Shown here one piece after another: positions 11,974 to 23,912 of a stretch of 53,010 bases of DNA; position 1 is the first letter of the stretch; each line of letters starts with the position of its first letter. The notes below the pieces were generated by a model, which saw only the letters and a list, made by a program, of their open reading frames with translations, did not search any database and was not told the origin of the DNA. The DNA is from Beroe ovata (Eukaryota; Ctenophora; Nuda; Beroida; Beroidae). Where the stretch lies: positions 217,754 to 270,763 of the forward strand of contig CAMPET010000057.1 in assembly GCA_946803715.1 (NCBI GenBank), in the 5' to 3' direction. The translations under genes were made by a program, and so were the position numbers.

Positions 11974-12036
11974 TTTCTAGCTGTTTTCCAGAAATTTCTA
12001 GCTGGTTTCCGGAAATTTCTAGCTGTTTTCCGGAAA
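11974..12036. repeat. 21-bp minisatellite, three units (copy B)
   Basis: Allelic or paralogous counterpart of 8499-8582 with one unit fewer. The first unit has CCAG where others have CCGG, and the second has GCTGG for GCTGT. Confidence 0.85.
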
Positions 12037-12952
12037 TTAATAAGAGACGCGTGGTTGCCGGTTTGCGAGTCGGTGTGTCGTGCGGTAGTCTGCAGGTTTC
12101 ATTAGATATTCTGCAGTATGTTCGGCCAATATATATGAGATAATGACTGAAATTGGTAGACACGACTGTTTACGCTTGTCGTGGTTTAACGGTTAGATTA
12201 GCCATGATTTCCGCTATGCGAGGCGGTGACTTCCATATTCCGGAGATTTGCTTGTTTGTGAGTAATTTTCGTGACTAGCGGTAGCTCTAGTTACCGCTTG
12301 ATGGACTTTCATCCCCTATCGACATTTGTGGGAATTTTTCGAACATCTTGGTTTTGATGAGGTTTGTCTGTCAGACATTGCTTTTCCCATCAACAGACTG
12401 TCCGTCATACCACATACTGGCACGTTGTCTTGTCACGCTGTCACGATGTCTGTCATTGTTTTACTGCGCTATACCGTGTTTTGGAGGCGGACAATATGTG
12501 CCAAATTTACCCCTGTCTATTATAACACAATATCTTTGTATTTATAGAGGGGGAAACCTTTGACTTACACTAATTGACGGGCATTGCCACACCAAATTAC
12601 AGCCTGGGAAATACCGAATATATAGACAGCCAGCAGGCCTGTTCTGTGTATATATGCACTTGCTTTACCCTCCTAGCCAGGATTTTGGTTGCTTTGAGCA
12701 GTTGTTTCTTCCATTTTACACTTCCGAACTCCCAAAACAGTTATTCCTCCTAGCTATAGGCAGCTGTCATTGTCCGTTTAGCAGGTAATCACGTTTAGCA
12801 GGTACTATCACGACACTAATTAAATAGGTATTATCTGCCATTCCTGATGATAATTCAGCTCAAGTTAGCTCGATAATTGTGTGTGTAGCTTTCCCTTCGA
12901 TTTCCTCGATATTTTCCGAGCCGCGATCCCTCACTCTATGATCTTGCGTTGC

Positions 12953-13015
12953 GTAACCCAGTTCTTGTAGTTACAATGTCACGTGTACTGCCACGTTTAG
13001 TTACAATGTCACGTG
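12953..13015. repeat. 33-bp minisatellite, two units (copy B)
   Basis: One 33-bp and one 30-bp unit, corresponding to the first and fourth units of the six-unit array in copy A. This is the clearest length difference between the two copies. Confidence 0.85.
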
Positions 13016-13260
13016 GTACTGAGGAGCCCACAGCTGCAGACACTACCACAGAACACATGGACCACAGCACCACAGATGAAGCATCTCATGAGGATGTCAC
13101 CTCTGCACATAGTACAGCTGATCCCTGTATTGCAGTCACAGGGAATTCCTGTACAGACAGTATCGGTACAGAGCCTGCTGCTGCTGTTGTAGAAGGAGTC
13201 AAGCTTGTCAGGTTTCAGGAAGATGGCAAACAAGGTTCCGTGGAAAGCAATTCAACACAG
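12976..13260 (+). CDS. Candidate polymorphic coding exon, copy B
   Basis: Counterpart of 9522-9938: 95 codons from the first in-frame ATG to CAG followed by the same GTAATT donor in phase 0. The N-terminal repeat is shorter (two units). In the shared 82-residue part, ten residues differ from copy A and only two changes are silent. The frame, the two Cys residues and the conserved end (VKLVRFQEDGKQGSVESN) are kept. If copy B is an alternative haplotype this is an allele, not a second exon. Coding status is as uncertain as for copy A. Confidence 0.35.
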
Positions 13261-14677
13261 GTAATTTTGGTAATTTTCTAGTAATTCCGAGGAGATGTAG
13301 ATTTCCAAGTAAACATTGGGTTTTGGTAATTGACTCAATTCCGCTCGATATTATTTAGGTCTCTATATAAATATTGGGCAGTTGAGTGTTAACTGTTCAG
13401 TGATACTGAATTGTTCTCAGATAACGTCCACCTTGTGTTCATTCTACATCATGTCCAATATCCATTGTCCATTCCATATCGTGTCCAATGTCCATTGTAC
13501 ATCCTATATCGAGTCCAATGTCCATCCATATGTGCTCCTGTCCTCTTGTGTCCTGTGATATCCCGACTTTAGTGAAGTTCACATGAATACTGATCTATGT
13601 TATTGCGATGTACTCCGATATGCTATAATCAGTTGTAGTAATTGGGAGGAGAAGCTGTACATAGCCACTCGTGTATGCAGTACATTTCTATTCCTGGAGA
13701 CTATGGAATATGGATGCGCTGATATTCCTCAGATTCCGTGTGTGTACTTTCCTCAGATTCCGTGTGTACTTTCCTCAGATTCCGTGTGTGTACTTTCCGT
13801 TATTATATCTTCGTATTCCTCCAAATTGTAATATGATATCTTAACACTGTATTTACACACCTTACACTGCAATTGATCTGCTATGTGATATGCAAATGAA
13901 ATTATGTATACACTCACACACCCATTTCTTGTCTGAGTGACACGAGCCCCCCTTCCCTCTTTTCTCGACCCCTCTCCTCCAATCGCCATGTGGCAGCAGT
14001 GTGCCACCTGGTCGCATACCTTCATACATTCAGGATGAGGACTCTCCAATTGTCTCGAATCTCACTCCACTGATTTGGTTCATTTGATGTACGTGTTTGA
14101 CGTTTGTTTTGTCAGAACTATCCTGTAAATCGTGATCTGTCAACATATAGCACGCTCTGTGCTGGTATACTTGCCACTTCCCAGGCTTGAAATTGTAGAT
14201 TCATAGTCATAATTCCGAGCTCACTGCCCAGTTCATGCCTCATGGTTTGCATATTACAACAGCAAGACTACTTTACCGCCTGGTTTAACTTCATCGTGCG
14301 AAGGGGTTATTTGGTTACATAGCTGCATCTATGTTTGTGTCTGTGTGTGTTTGTGTGTATCTGTCTGTATCTGTCTGTGCGGGTGTGTCTGTGTGTTTGT
14401 GTCTGCTTGTGACATGTGTCTGTGTCTGTATGTGTGTGTTTGTGTCTATGTATCTTTTCATGTGTGTTTATGGCGAGTGTGTGTGTCTGTCTTGATAGCT
14501 ATAATAAACGGAACGTTTTTAATAAAAGTCCCTCTCCCCCCTCTCTCTAGTTTATTTCTTCTTGCAGAGTTGTACGTTACTACTTCTAACACATTTAACC
14601 TGTTATACAGCAGCAATATCGTATCTTACACTTCTCACACGTAACGAGTGTCTTGGTCTAGTGTTGTATACCTTGGT

Positions 14678-15072
14678 ATAGTTTGTAATTTCGATAGGTT
14701 GAGGTTGGCACATCTCGTTAGGTCTCATCTTGTTTAGGTTATAACGACTCATATTAGGTTGTAATTGGCGTAAGTGAGTGGATCATGTTTCAATTTATGT
14801 ATGCTCATTTGGCAATGCATTATCTAAGCTTATATTACAGTACATGGTACACCAAATACATCTGTAGTACTGGGGTGTGGCCGCCCGCCGCATCGGTTCA
14901 ATGAAATGATATGATTCTCGGAATATGATATTCTTATATTTAGTATGTAAAATTCGCCCTGATTCAAGTGTCTTTCGTCAGAATCAAAATTCCGTACCTA
15001 ATCCTGTAGAAAATGCCTGTTAGAAAAAGAGAGCGTCATTGAGAGGGAGGAGAAAGGGGATGGGAGCCAAAG
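14678..15072. repeat. Second duplicated block, copy on contig B
   Basis: Starts ATAGTTTGTAATTTCG and ends GGGAGCCAAAG just before the N at 15073. The block is repeated at 15074-15427 with small deletions: a segment around TTATAACGACTC, an 11-bp piece near CCTGTAGAAAAT, and a few substitutions. It contains an IRPD-like exon-shaped segment discussed in the findings. Confidence 0.85.
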
Positions 15073-15073
15073 N
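15073..15073. other. Single N: contig join at a duplicate boundary
   Basis: The sequence left of the N ends GCCAAAG. In the following copy the same GCCAAAG (15421-15427) continues into TGTGCCATATCC. The contig to the right therefore begins upstream of where the left one ends, as expected for two haplotypes placed in series. Confidence 0.9.
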
Positions 15074-15427
15074 ATAGTTTGTAATTTCGATAGGTTGAGG
15101 TTGGCATATCTCGTTAGGTCTCATCTTGTTTAGTGAGTGGATCATGTTTCAATTTATGTATTCTCATTTGGCAATGCATTGTTTAAGCTGACATTACAGT
15201 ACATGGTACACCCGATACATCTGTAGTACAGGGGCGTGGCCGCCCGCCGCATCTGTTAACTGTTTAATGAAATGATATGATTCTCGGAATATGATATTCT
15301 TACATTTAGTATGTACAATTCGCCCTGATTCAAGTGTCTTTCGTCAGAATCAAATCCCGTACCTAATCTGCCTGTTAGAAAAAGAGAGCGTCACTGAGAG
15401 GGAGGAGAAAGGGGATGGGAGCCAAAG
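15074..15427. repeat. Second duplicated block, copy on contig C
   Basis: Direct counterpart of 14678-15072. Its first bases (ATAGTTTGTAA) continue exactly from the end of copy A at 11360 (GGTATA), so A and C read as neighbours in one haplotype. Confidence 0.85.
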
Positions 15428-16261
15428 TGTGCCATATCCACATTCATGATGTGTGTCTGTGTGAATGTTTACGTGTGTGTCTATGTGGGCTATGAACACA
15501 TAGCCAGTTCACCTAGAGTCTAAACTCTAGACACTGTATACTATACTATACATACAGTGTATACATAATATACAACGTGTACTATACCCCTCGGCCACTA
15601 TAAGCACGCGTGTGTGTAAAATTCGAATAAGAGACCTTAAATACCATCCTTCATTGTCTGAAGAATATTCATTGTTTTTAGCATTCTTTCTAGTTCTATC
15701 TATGTACCTCGTGATAGTGTACCAATACCATATCCTATACAATGTACAATAACAAACATGTCCAGTGTCCATGATTGGGAAATTGCCCATATCTTTATTT
15801 CTCCTCCGGCTGCTTTGTAGTCTATATAACTTGTTCAAGCATGATATGTACCAGGGAATCTAATACCAGTGTTATCCGCCACACTTAGCATCACTGAGAT
15901 GCTCAGTTTAACCGTTTTGCGCATTGTGTCCATGATGTTGATTATAGCTCGCTTGCATTTCATTGGGGAATCATAAGAATGATGATTGATGATTGAAGTA
16001 GAACATTGTGTTATGCTTGACCGATTAATTGCTTCTGATCTTGTGTGGACATTCAACTCGAGAACATTGTGTAACGGTTTGTTTGTACCATATGGTGCAT
16101 ATCACTGTTCGTTTGTGTTGATTCACTGTCCTTGCTTAATACATCTTACTCAGTGTAGATTAAACTATTGTCGATTGGAACAACTCGTCTAATTATGCAG
16201 TAGAGAGGTCAGAGCCAAAGTCGCCCCATTTGTATGTAGTTCTCATCACTGTGGGACCATA
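15428..16261. other. Stretch with no supported gene, upstream of MCTP
   Basis: Contains a short GTATAC-rich segment (15535-15590) and AT-rich sequence. The open frames on both strands show no recognisable protein. The region just before 16262 may hold the promoter and 5' untranslated sequence of MCTP; no TATA-like element was singled out. Confidence 0.45.
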
Positions 16262-19200
16262 ATGAACCGGAAAGATTTGAACACAATGACGAACGATGTG
16301 GTGAAGCTGCACCAGCTCATGGACGCATACGACAAGACGCCGCGGCGGAAAAAGCGCCTGGCGGACTGGCGGAAACCGGGAGTCCGCGAACTAAAGCGGA
16401 AAGATAGCGTAGAGCGAGACTTCTTCGAGTACAAATTCAGTAGTTCATCGGGGGAGGAGAGCAGTTTGGAGAATAGTCTTGAGGATGAGCTGGGCAAGGA
16501 GGAGGAAAGTCAGGTGGGTTAAACAGCAGGACGTGGAGAAATAGGTGGAGAAATAGGTGGAGAAATGGAGACAGGTCAAATAAACTAAAATAATGGTGGA
16601 TAGATTTTATAGGTAGAATCAGAATAAACGAAATCAAACAACGTTTTTTGGGCAAACATAATGGTTCATGGTCTCAAACCAATCTTCAGTGACGACAACC
16701 CAATCATAGGTAGGAGAATATATAGATAGAATAGAATAAGATGGAGGTTGCCAATTGTGGAGGCTCCCGTTGTCAAACACAGTGAAACAATGAAACCCAA
16801 CTAGAGATTTGGTCAAGACAGAGTGGTTATGTACCTAGCCTGGCGAACACGGTGGAGATGCTTGCTGTACGGCATTTTACACAAGGAATAGAAACCGTGG
16901 GTTCCGTACAGACCACTCGGCCACAGAAGTTGATAGCCTATAATCACATTGCCAGTTGGATCGATGTGGCTCAGCCTGTTGGTATTTAAATGGGTGAAGT
17001 GTTAGTGAATGAGGCGCAGCGTGCCCTATCTAGAGTGATCGGTACTCTCACTTTACCAATAGACCGATTTAAGATGAATAAGTCTACTCATCACGCCACC
17101 ACTTCAATCATCAACTTATCCCGTAAACTCATTGTTATCAGCTCTTTTCACGCTCCTCCATTTTCAGGAGGAGTTTGTGTCATCTCCACTTGCCCGCACA
17201 TCCTCCGCAAAGTCCAAGTCAACGTCCAAGGGGGACCCCTACAGGATAGAAGTAACTGTCATTGGCAGTTCTGATCTTGCAGCCAGAGATTCCAATGGTA
17301 GGTTGTGTCTCGGTACATTTTCCGTGGTCTCGGCAGCACTTTTCAAGCAAGTTTTCAGTTAATTACCAAGATAATTGGGACTAATTTTTCATGTGAAAAT
17401 AACTCCTACATTATTTATGTCGCTTGTTACTCGCAAAAAGCTGCCAAGTGCTATATTTTACCAAGAGCTCTGGTATCTAAATTGTCTGAACTCTCACATT
17501 CCGACCTCTGCTCTCTAGGTTTCCCTTCGCTGTGGAGTGATGCTAGTGGTAGTAAGAATCATTGGAATGTTGTTTTCAGAGTGCTGCGTTTTCCCCCCAC
17601 TTTTCTTTGCTTGATTTGAGCGTGATCTGATAATCATCATGGAATTGGAATAATTGATTATCATAGCATTGCAGTATGATACTATACGAACTCCTGAAAG
17701 CTGATTCAATGCCATGCTTGAGTTTCGATGTTTGCCGCATTCTAATTTACTAAAACGCCTTCTACATGGTTTCCATTACATGGTACCTAAACCCTACGTT
17801 ATATCCTGCAGGACTTAGCGATCCTTACTGCAAAGTAAAGGTCGGTCTACAACGAGCTAGGACGAAGGTATGCCCCAAGAACCTTAACCCTTTGTGGGAG
17901 GAGAAGTTTTGTTTTGTCGTGGACACTCTAGATGAAACGATCAGGTTCAAAGTGAGTCCAACACTCTTGAATAGCTTAGGGGATGCTAATATGCAACTAG
18001 CGACTTTGAAGCGACTGTATTATCTGACAACAAAATGTTAGAAAAAAATGCTTTTTTGTGGAATGTGGAGTCTTTAACTTTCTTCCCGCACACTTCAGGT
18101 AATGGACTATGACAGGGGATTCAGGGATGATTTGATAGGATTCCACGAGATGAAACTCTCCATGTTCCAACTGGACGAGTGAGTATCGTTTTCTCCATCG
18201 CGTTATTTCATTAGCAAATGTCACGCACCACCCGTTATAGTGCGTTGTGTCTCACGCGTTACTCAATGGTACTTGCACATCACACGTGACTGCACGTGCT
18301 CAGATATCAAACCTATACGGAAGAACTGCAGGATGAAAATGGGAGTGAAAAGCTTGGCTCGATTAAGTTCTCTATTCACATAACTTCCGACTTGTCTGAT
18401 ACTCCGCCTCCTGACGTGAGTTTATTTTGAGCACGTGTCTGTCTTGTGCACGTGTTGCGCGCCGTACAATGCATGTGCTTCTTGTACACGCGTTATATTG
18501 AGGCTGTCAGCATGTGTATAGTCAGCGTGTCTTGTTCATGATTCTTTGTGGACAGTGTTTCATCATGAAATATCTAACTGTGGCAATCTTGCTATATGAA
18601 GGTAGTGTTGCTACAGGATGGTAATGTTGCTTTATGAGGGTAATGTTGCTGTATGAGGGTAATGCTGCTGTGGCACTCACTGTTGCTCTACGTTTGAAAC
18701 AGGTACAGCTAGCCAGTGTGTCTAGCAGTCCGCCAGGAACACCGCCCCAATCCAAGAAACTAGTCCGGAAACCGACAACATACGACGCTATAGTCAATAG
18801 ATTCCTAAGTGGGGAACAGAAGGTAATATTGTGTTGTGTACTGAACCCGCAGTTGATACTTAGTACCTCAACTAGTTGTACGTCAGCATTTAGTAACCCA
18901 ATGCTAGTAACACAAAGGTAGCATATAGAGTAGATGTATGCACCCACCATCCCACGACATATGGTAGGTTACTACATCTATTTTTCTGGGTGTGGCCACA
19001 CCCAGTATAGGATTCACCACACCCAGAATTATTATAGTCCCCACATAAGAGGTAGAGACTCCAACCCCCTCTGCTTATTATATGTCTGCATACCAGATAT
19101 GTATGTCTGCATACCAGCCCCCATTCACAGGACAAGCCTGCACTAGCACACGAACACAGTCATGCTAGCCAGTGCCCTGTTAAAGATCTCCTAGTTCCAA

Positions 19201-22200
19201 ATTGTCGTGCTCATAAAGTAAGAAAAATCTTAGCTACCTGAGTACTTCACACACCGGCTACGCCTCACTTAAATACCTATTATACCCTTAATTCTCCGCT
19301 ATGACCTTCCTCTAAAAGTTTAGAGAAGATGTGCTTTTACATATCAGGGCGCTGGCAAGCGCCCGCAGCCACGGAAAGAAAATGGGCGTGGTCCCGGCCC
19401 GAAGGGCCGGGAGCACTGCCCGAGGCCCGAAGGNAAACAATTTCAATTGTTTTTGACTATAATATAATTGTGGGTTTTCTCGGACTTTTCGATCCGATTG
19501 ATTCTCTCCTTACCATACAGCAGCTGTTGACAATAAACATCTGCCAACTATATTTCAGTATGTGCTATCAGCTCGATTACCGGTATGAGCTGTTATAATC
19601 ACACTAAATTACGCGATTACCAAACATACGTTTAGTAGAATAGGGTGTAATCGTTTACATAATTGTTATGAATCCCGCACACAGTTCAGTTTATGAAGGA
19701 GCATTGCAAGCCTAAACACTCCAGTAGTCGCTGTTTTGTAATCGCAGTTGCCAGCGATAATAGCAGTTTCGCTGCAACGTTTATATGACGGCGTTTTCTG
19801 AAGTTGCCTGTAGAATTCAGCTATAAGTTTCACAGTCGTCGGTTTAAAAGTTAAGAAGCATGCGTCGTGCGTGCTTGATACCGATAGCATCTGGATTCGA
19901 GTCAAAAGTCTAGAATATTCACTTTGTATCATCATGCGGTCTTCATTCGGTCACAGGGTCACAAATCTTTTGTTACTGACACATTGCTGTTGAGTGTTTT
20001 GAATATTGGAATACGTGCTGACAACATTACATAGTGATTGACGATCAAGTTTGATAATATGTTGAGTTAGTGCGATTCTATTGTTACACTTACAGTTGTT
20101 TACAGTTGTGTGACATGGTATTTGAATATTGCACATTGTCTACTCATACTCACATAGAATTAGACCCGACATTTTCTCATCTAAAGCTACACAAGCTTTG
20201 TTTGTGTGTGTGTTGAACAAGATCTTATAGAATCATTGCATTGTTGTTTTGGTTTTTGGCGGATTTCTTGTACAAATTTTACTCAGCAACTGCAAATTGC
20301 ACTTTGACCATCCCCTTGCTTAATTGATTGGCATGTGCACTCTTCATGTGGATAACTACCCTGGTGCTGATATGATATAATTGTTATGCTCTATACCATT
20401 GTGTGTGACTGGGCATGCTTATTGGGGTGATAAGCTCTTCTTGCCTAGGGTATCTTCATTTCGCTGCTCTAGACTATAGCTGTGTCATGCAAAACGTTTA
20501 AATTGGTAAACTAGCTGGATTATGATTAAATTCCTAACGCTGTGATTCTCATTGAAATGCTCTTACTTCAGTTACACATCTATCTAATTACTCAATTATC
20601 AGAATATTCTAGCTAATAATTGGAAGGTATGACATCCCCCAAATCATTCTCCTTCCCCAAGTCTTGTTCACCGAGATCGTCCCCTAAATCATCGTCCTCT
20701 CCTAAATCGTCCTCTCCTAAATCGTCCTCTCCTAAGTCATCGTCTCCTAAATCGTCCTCTCCTAAATCCTCGTCTCCCAAGTTGGACGAGAGGGATGCCC
20801 TGCAAAGATCCACGTCCCCGTTCCAAGAAAAACACCTGTCCGGTATCCTGTCCATCACACTGGTGGAGGCAGCCAACCTCAGACCCATGAACAAGGACGG
20901 GAGTAGTGACCCGTACTGTAAATTCAAACTCGGGAACCAGAAGCACAAGAGCAAGGTGAGAGATATATATGAGTGCCAGAATCCCTAGAATTCCGTCTCT
21001 TCACTCGTGAAATTCGGAATTACTCCATGACATGTTACCCAGTGAAATGTTACCCAGTGACATGTTACCCCGCGGAATTACGTATCCCTGACATCATTAC
21101 TATTTATAGGTGCTGAGACGAACACTGGATCCCGAGTGGAAAGAGCGGTTTGAGATCAGAGTGTACAGTGACAGCAGCAGTATACTGGAGATATCCGTGT
21201 TTGATTACGAGGAGTTTGGATTCTCGGACAACCACATTGGCAGGTATATCATGACAGTATCATCACACGATACAGTGACGTGTAACAATTAATACGAGAT
21301 ATCGCTCTCCAACTGACACCACTTTCATTGACACCATCTCTCCCAGCGCTGAGGTGGACATCACTGAGTTTGAGGAGAGTAAGACGTACAAACAGGAGCT
21401 CGACCTTGATAACAAGGGCGGTGTCATCACGTGTGTGTTCAACCTCTCTCGAATAGACGATAACGCAGAGGATTCCGGGTGTGAGCTGTCTCCGGATGAC
21501 TTTGTTAACCTCCGCAAAACATACGTGAGTTTTGAGAAATCACGTGTAATGTAACGCGTAATGTAACGCGTGATAAAGGTAACGCGAGTGTGGACATGTG
21601 ACCACGTAATACGTATACTCCATCAAACACTCACGCAGGCGATGTCATACAATCCCCTAAACTATCTGACTTACAAATGGGATGACGTTGAGGATGTAGG
21701 TGTTTTGGTGGTGAAAATCATCAAATGTATCGACTTACCAGAAGCAGAGACCATCATAGGTACCCAACATAAACTTTTACTAGGCTGATGACTGATCAAT
21801 CATTCTATTTGAGGGATTTAGATTAGTTTATGTCAGAGAAATTCTCAAGTTGTAATGGTTTTTGCATCCACAGGGAGCTCCGACCCGTTCTGCTTTATCG
21901 AAGTAGAGAACACTCGAGTTAGAACTCCGACCATGTATAAAACACAAGATCCTGTTTGGAACAAGCAGTTCAAATTGTGAGTATCTCTGATTTCAACGAA
22001 AACAAGTGTCATCCCATGACATACTTCTCCTATTCCAATTAATACTTATCCCATTCCCAATCAGTCAAATCAAGGATGTACACAGCACATTGAATATCAG
22101 AGTATTTGACGAGGAGAAGAACAAATACAACTTCCTGGGTTGTGTCAAACTACCCATTCTAGAAGCGCACACAATTCACAGGTAACCATAGCGACGAATT

Positions 22201-23912
22201 TAACGCTAGAAACAGCTACCAATCTGGCTGCAAGTAGATAAGATGATATTGTCCTCAGGTGTCTGTTGAAAGACCGGAAGTTGGAGCGGGTTGGATTTGG
22301 GGAGATATTCCTCGAGACGGAGCTGATTTACAACCCGCTGCGGGCTGTTATCAAAACTTTGCTACCCGCAGAGGAGAACCTCTTGTATGAGGAGCCCAAG
22401 TTCAAGCGAAACCTCTTCATGCAGGTTTACTGCAAAATCACAAATTAAACGAGAGAAATGAGAATGTGTGTTCCAACTTCAGTTCCCACTGCGTTTTCAT
22501 CTCATTACTCCTCCTGCCCTCTCAGAATTTCAAAAGAGTTTACTCCCTGGCGACAGTAGCGCTCTCCCTGGGCCTCTGGTTACAAAGAATATACAACTGG
22601 GAACACAAAGCCAAGTCAGCTATTGCACTCCTGGTATATTATGTTGGCTGATCCCATGATTGCTAAATTGCCAATGCTTGGTTGATTGCACGTGCAAGAA
22701 AGCCGCGCGCGCCACACTTATCCGATGTTTTATTTCAGTTGTACATACTGGTGGTTGTTTCGTTTGAGCTGTACATGGTGCCCATGTTCGCAGCGGTCAT
22801 TATTCTCTACGAGTTCCTCGCAAGGTGGATCGGCTTTAAATCATTCGAGACATGGATAATGAACGGTAAGAATTATGTCCTGCATTTCATTTCCTCCCTC
22901 CCGATCAATGGTCAATGTGAGCAAGTTTCCTGTGAAACCCACCTAACCATTCTAACATCCACTTGTAACCCCCCTCTCTCATACTTAACTGTAGCAGCTA
23001 TACAGTAACCTCTCCCTCGCTTTCTGTAGCTGATCTGCAAGACCAAGTATCGAAAGAGGAAGAGAGTGAAGATGGGGAGGAGTTCAGTTTCACAGCCAAA
23101 ATGAAGATGGTACTTGGGGTCTGCCAAACAGTTCAGAACTCACTCGACCTTGTAGCCAGCTACTGCGAGAGGGTTAAAAAGTACGTGATTTTCCATTATG
23201 TACATATCATCATGCCCATATTCTGAGCCTATTTTAGTGACTGCTGAATTTAAACACAATATATTTCAGTGTGTTTAACTGGACGATTCCCTTCCTGTCA
23301 TTCATGGCGGCAGCCGTTCTCATCTCAGGAACGATCCTACTTTACTTTGTTCCTCTCCGATGGATAATATTGATATGGGGTGAGTTGCACACTACTTTAC
23401 ATGTGTTCACTTGACGAGTATAAGATCTCGCAAGGTCTCCTTATTTGGAATTGAACATTTGCTGACTGCTCTATATGTTTAATAACAGAGCACCACCGCA
23501 GGTATTAATAAACTAACGGTTAAATTGCGGGATCCAGAATACGAGGAGAACCAAGAGGTCTTAAACTTCCTCTCCCGCCTCCCTTCAGATGTGGAATTAG
23601 TAAGTGTGCACAAAACCAGCATGCCAGTGTTCTCCTTCACCTCACTCATTGGATGAGAAGAATGCTGGCAATAATTCCATGCCTGTACACAGAACAGTGT
23701 ACACTGTGAACTGTGTACACTGTACAGTTTACTGTGATGTGTATTGTGTACTGCAGTATACGTGCAATTGATATCAAGGTGGAATCTGACTAGTTTCACA
23801 TCAACATTTTCCTAATACTCATTCCCATTTTCAGAATCAGATGCGTGTTATCACTAAGGAATCTTCTAAAAGGACTAATTCCAAAATGTTAAAATCTAGA
23901 AGACACAAGTAG
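16262..23912 (+). CDS. MCTP: Multiple C2 and transmembrane domain-containing protein (MCTP1/2 orthologue)
   Basis: MCTPs are ER- and endosome-associated, Ca2+-responsive membrane proteins with three C2 domains and a C-terminal membrane anchor. Phase-consistent exons: 16262-16513, 17168-17297, 17812-17951, 18099-18178, 18304-18415, 18703-18822, 20662-20955 (or ATG 20629 as an internal start), 21110-21243, 21347-21524, 21639-21759, 21874-21976, 22065-22181, 22259-22424, 22526-22633, 22739-22865, 23030-23180, 23270-23379, 23502-23599, 23835-23912. The total is about 872 aa, close to human MCTP2. C2A carries SDPYCKVKV and [10 protein letters not shown]; a Ser-Pro-Lys-rich linker precedes C2B ([19 protein letters not shown]); C2C has SDPFCFIEV but a degenerate loop. 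Two hydrophobic regions follow (around [13 protein letters not shown]...LYILVVV and [19 protein letters not shown]). The first-exon choice and the acceptor of the 20.6-kb exon are the weak points. Confidence 0.9.
16804..16950. repeat. Dispersed repeat family, copy 1
   Basis: About 147 bp inside the first MCTP intron, closely similar to 45270-45415 and, over its last third, to 45065-45116. Shared landmarks are GTCAARACAGAGTGG, CTAGCCTGGC, GGTGGAGAT, CTTGCTGTA and a tail containing ACAGACCA...CACAGAAGTTRATAGCCT. No frame or terminal repeat is evident, so the element class is unknown. Confidence 0.75.
19434..19434. other. Single N beside a GC-rich hairpin
   Basis: The left flank is unusually GC-rich and contains CCCGGCCCGAAGGGCCGGG (19393-19411), a perfect 8-bp stem with a GAA loop. 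The flanks are not duplicates of each other, so the amount of missing sequence is unknown. It falls in the 1.8-kb MCTP intron between 18822 and the 20.6-kb exon, and a missing exon there cannot be excluded. Confidence 0.8.
23688..23765. repeat. GTACAC-type palindromic simple sequence in the last MCTP intron
   Basis: A run of CAGTGTACACTGTG-like palindromes, similar in composition to the block at 719-893. It lies wholly between the last two MCTP exons. Confidence 0.55.

Larger units (their letters stand above)
11362..14680. repeat. Near-duplicate block, copy B (probable alternative haplotype)
   Basis: Same order as 7851-11360 with fewer minisatellite units and several small indels. About 780 bp upstream of the exon-like frame differ from copy A at only about three positions, and 10960-11360 matches 14280-14680 throughout. 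By contrast the roughly 246 coding bases after the minisatellite differ at 12 sites. The contig continues beyond the duplicated part to 15072. Confidence 0.85.

Noticed and set aside
19666-19935. 89-aa minus-strand frame in an MCTP intron
   Set aside because: No recognisable domain, no splice partners and an intron location; could be chance. Kept only as a weak possibility.
20613-20954. Minus-strand frame with DDLGEDD repeats
   Set aside because: Shadow of the Ser-Pro-Lys repeat exon of MCTP on the plus strand, which has the C2 domain and splice sites.
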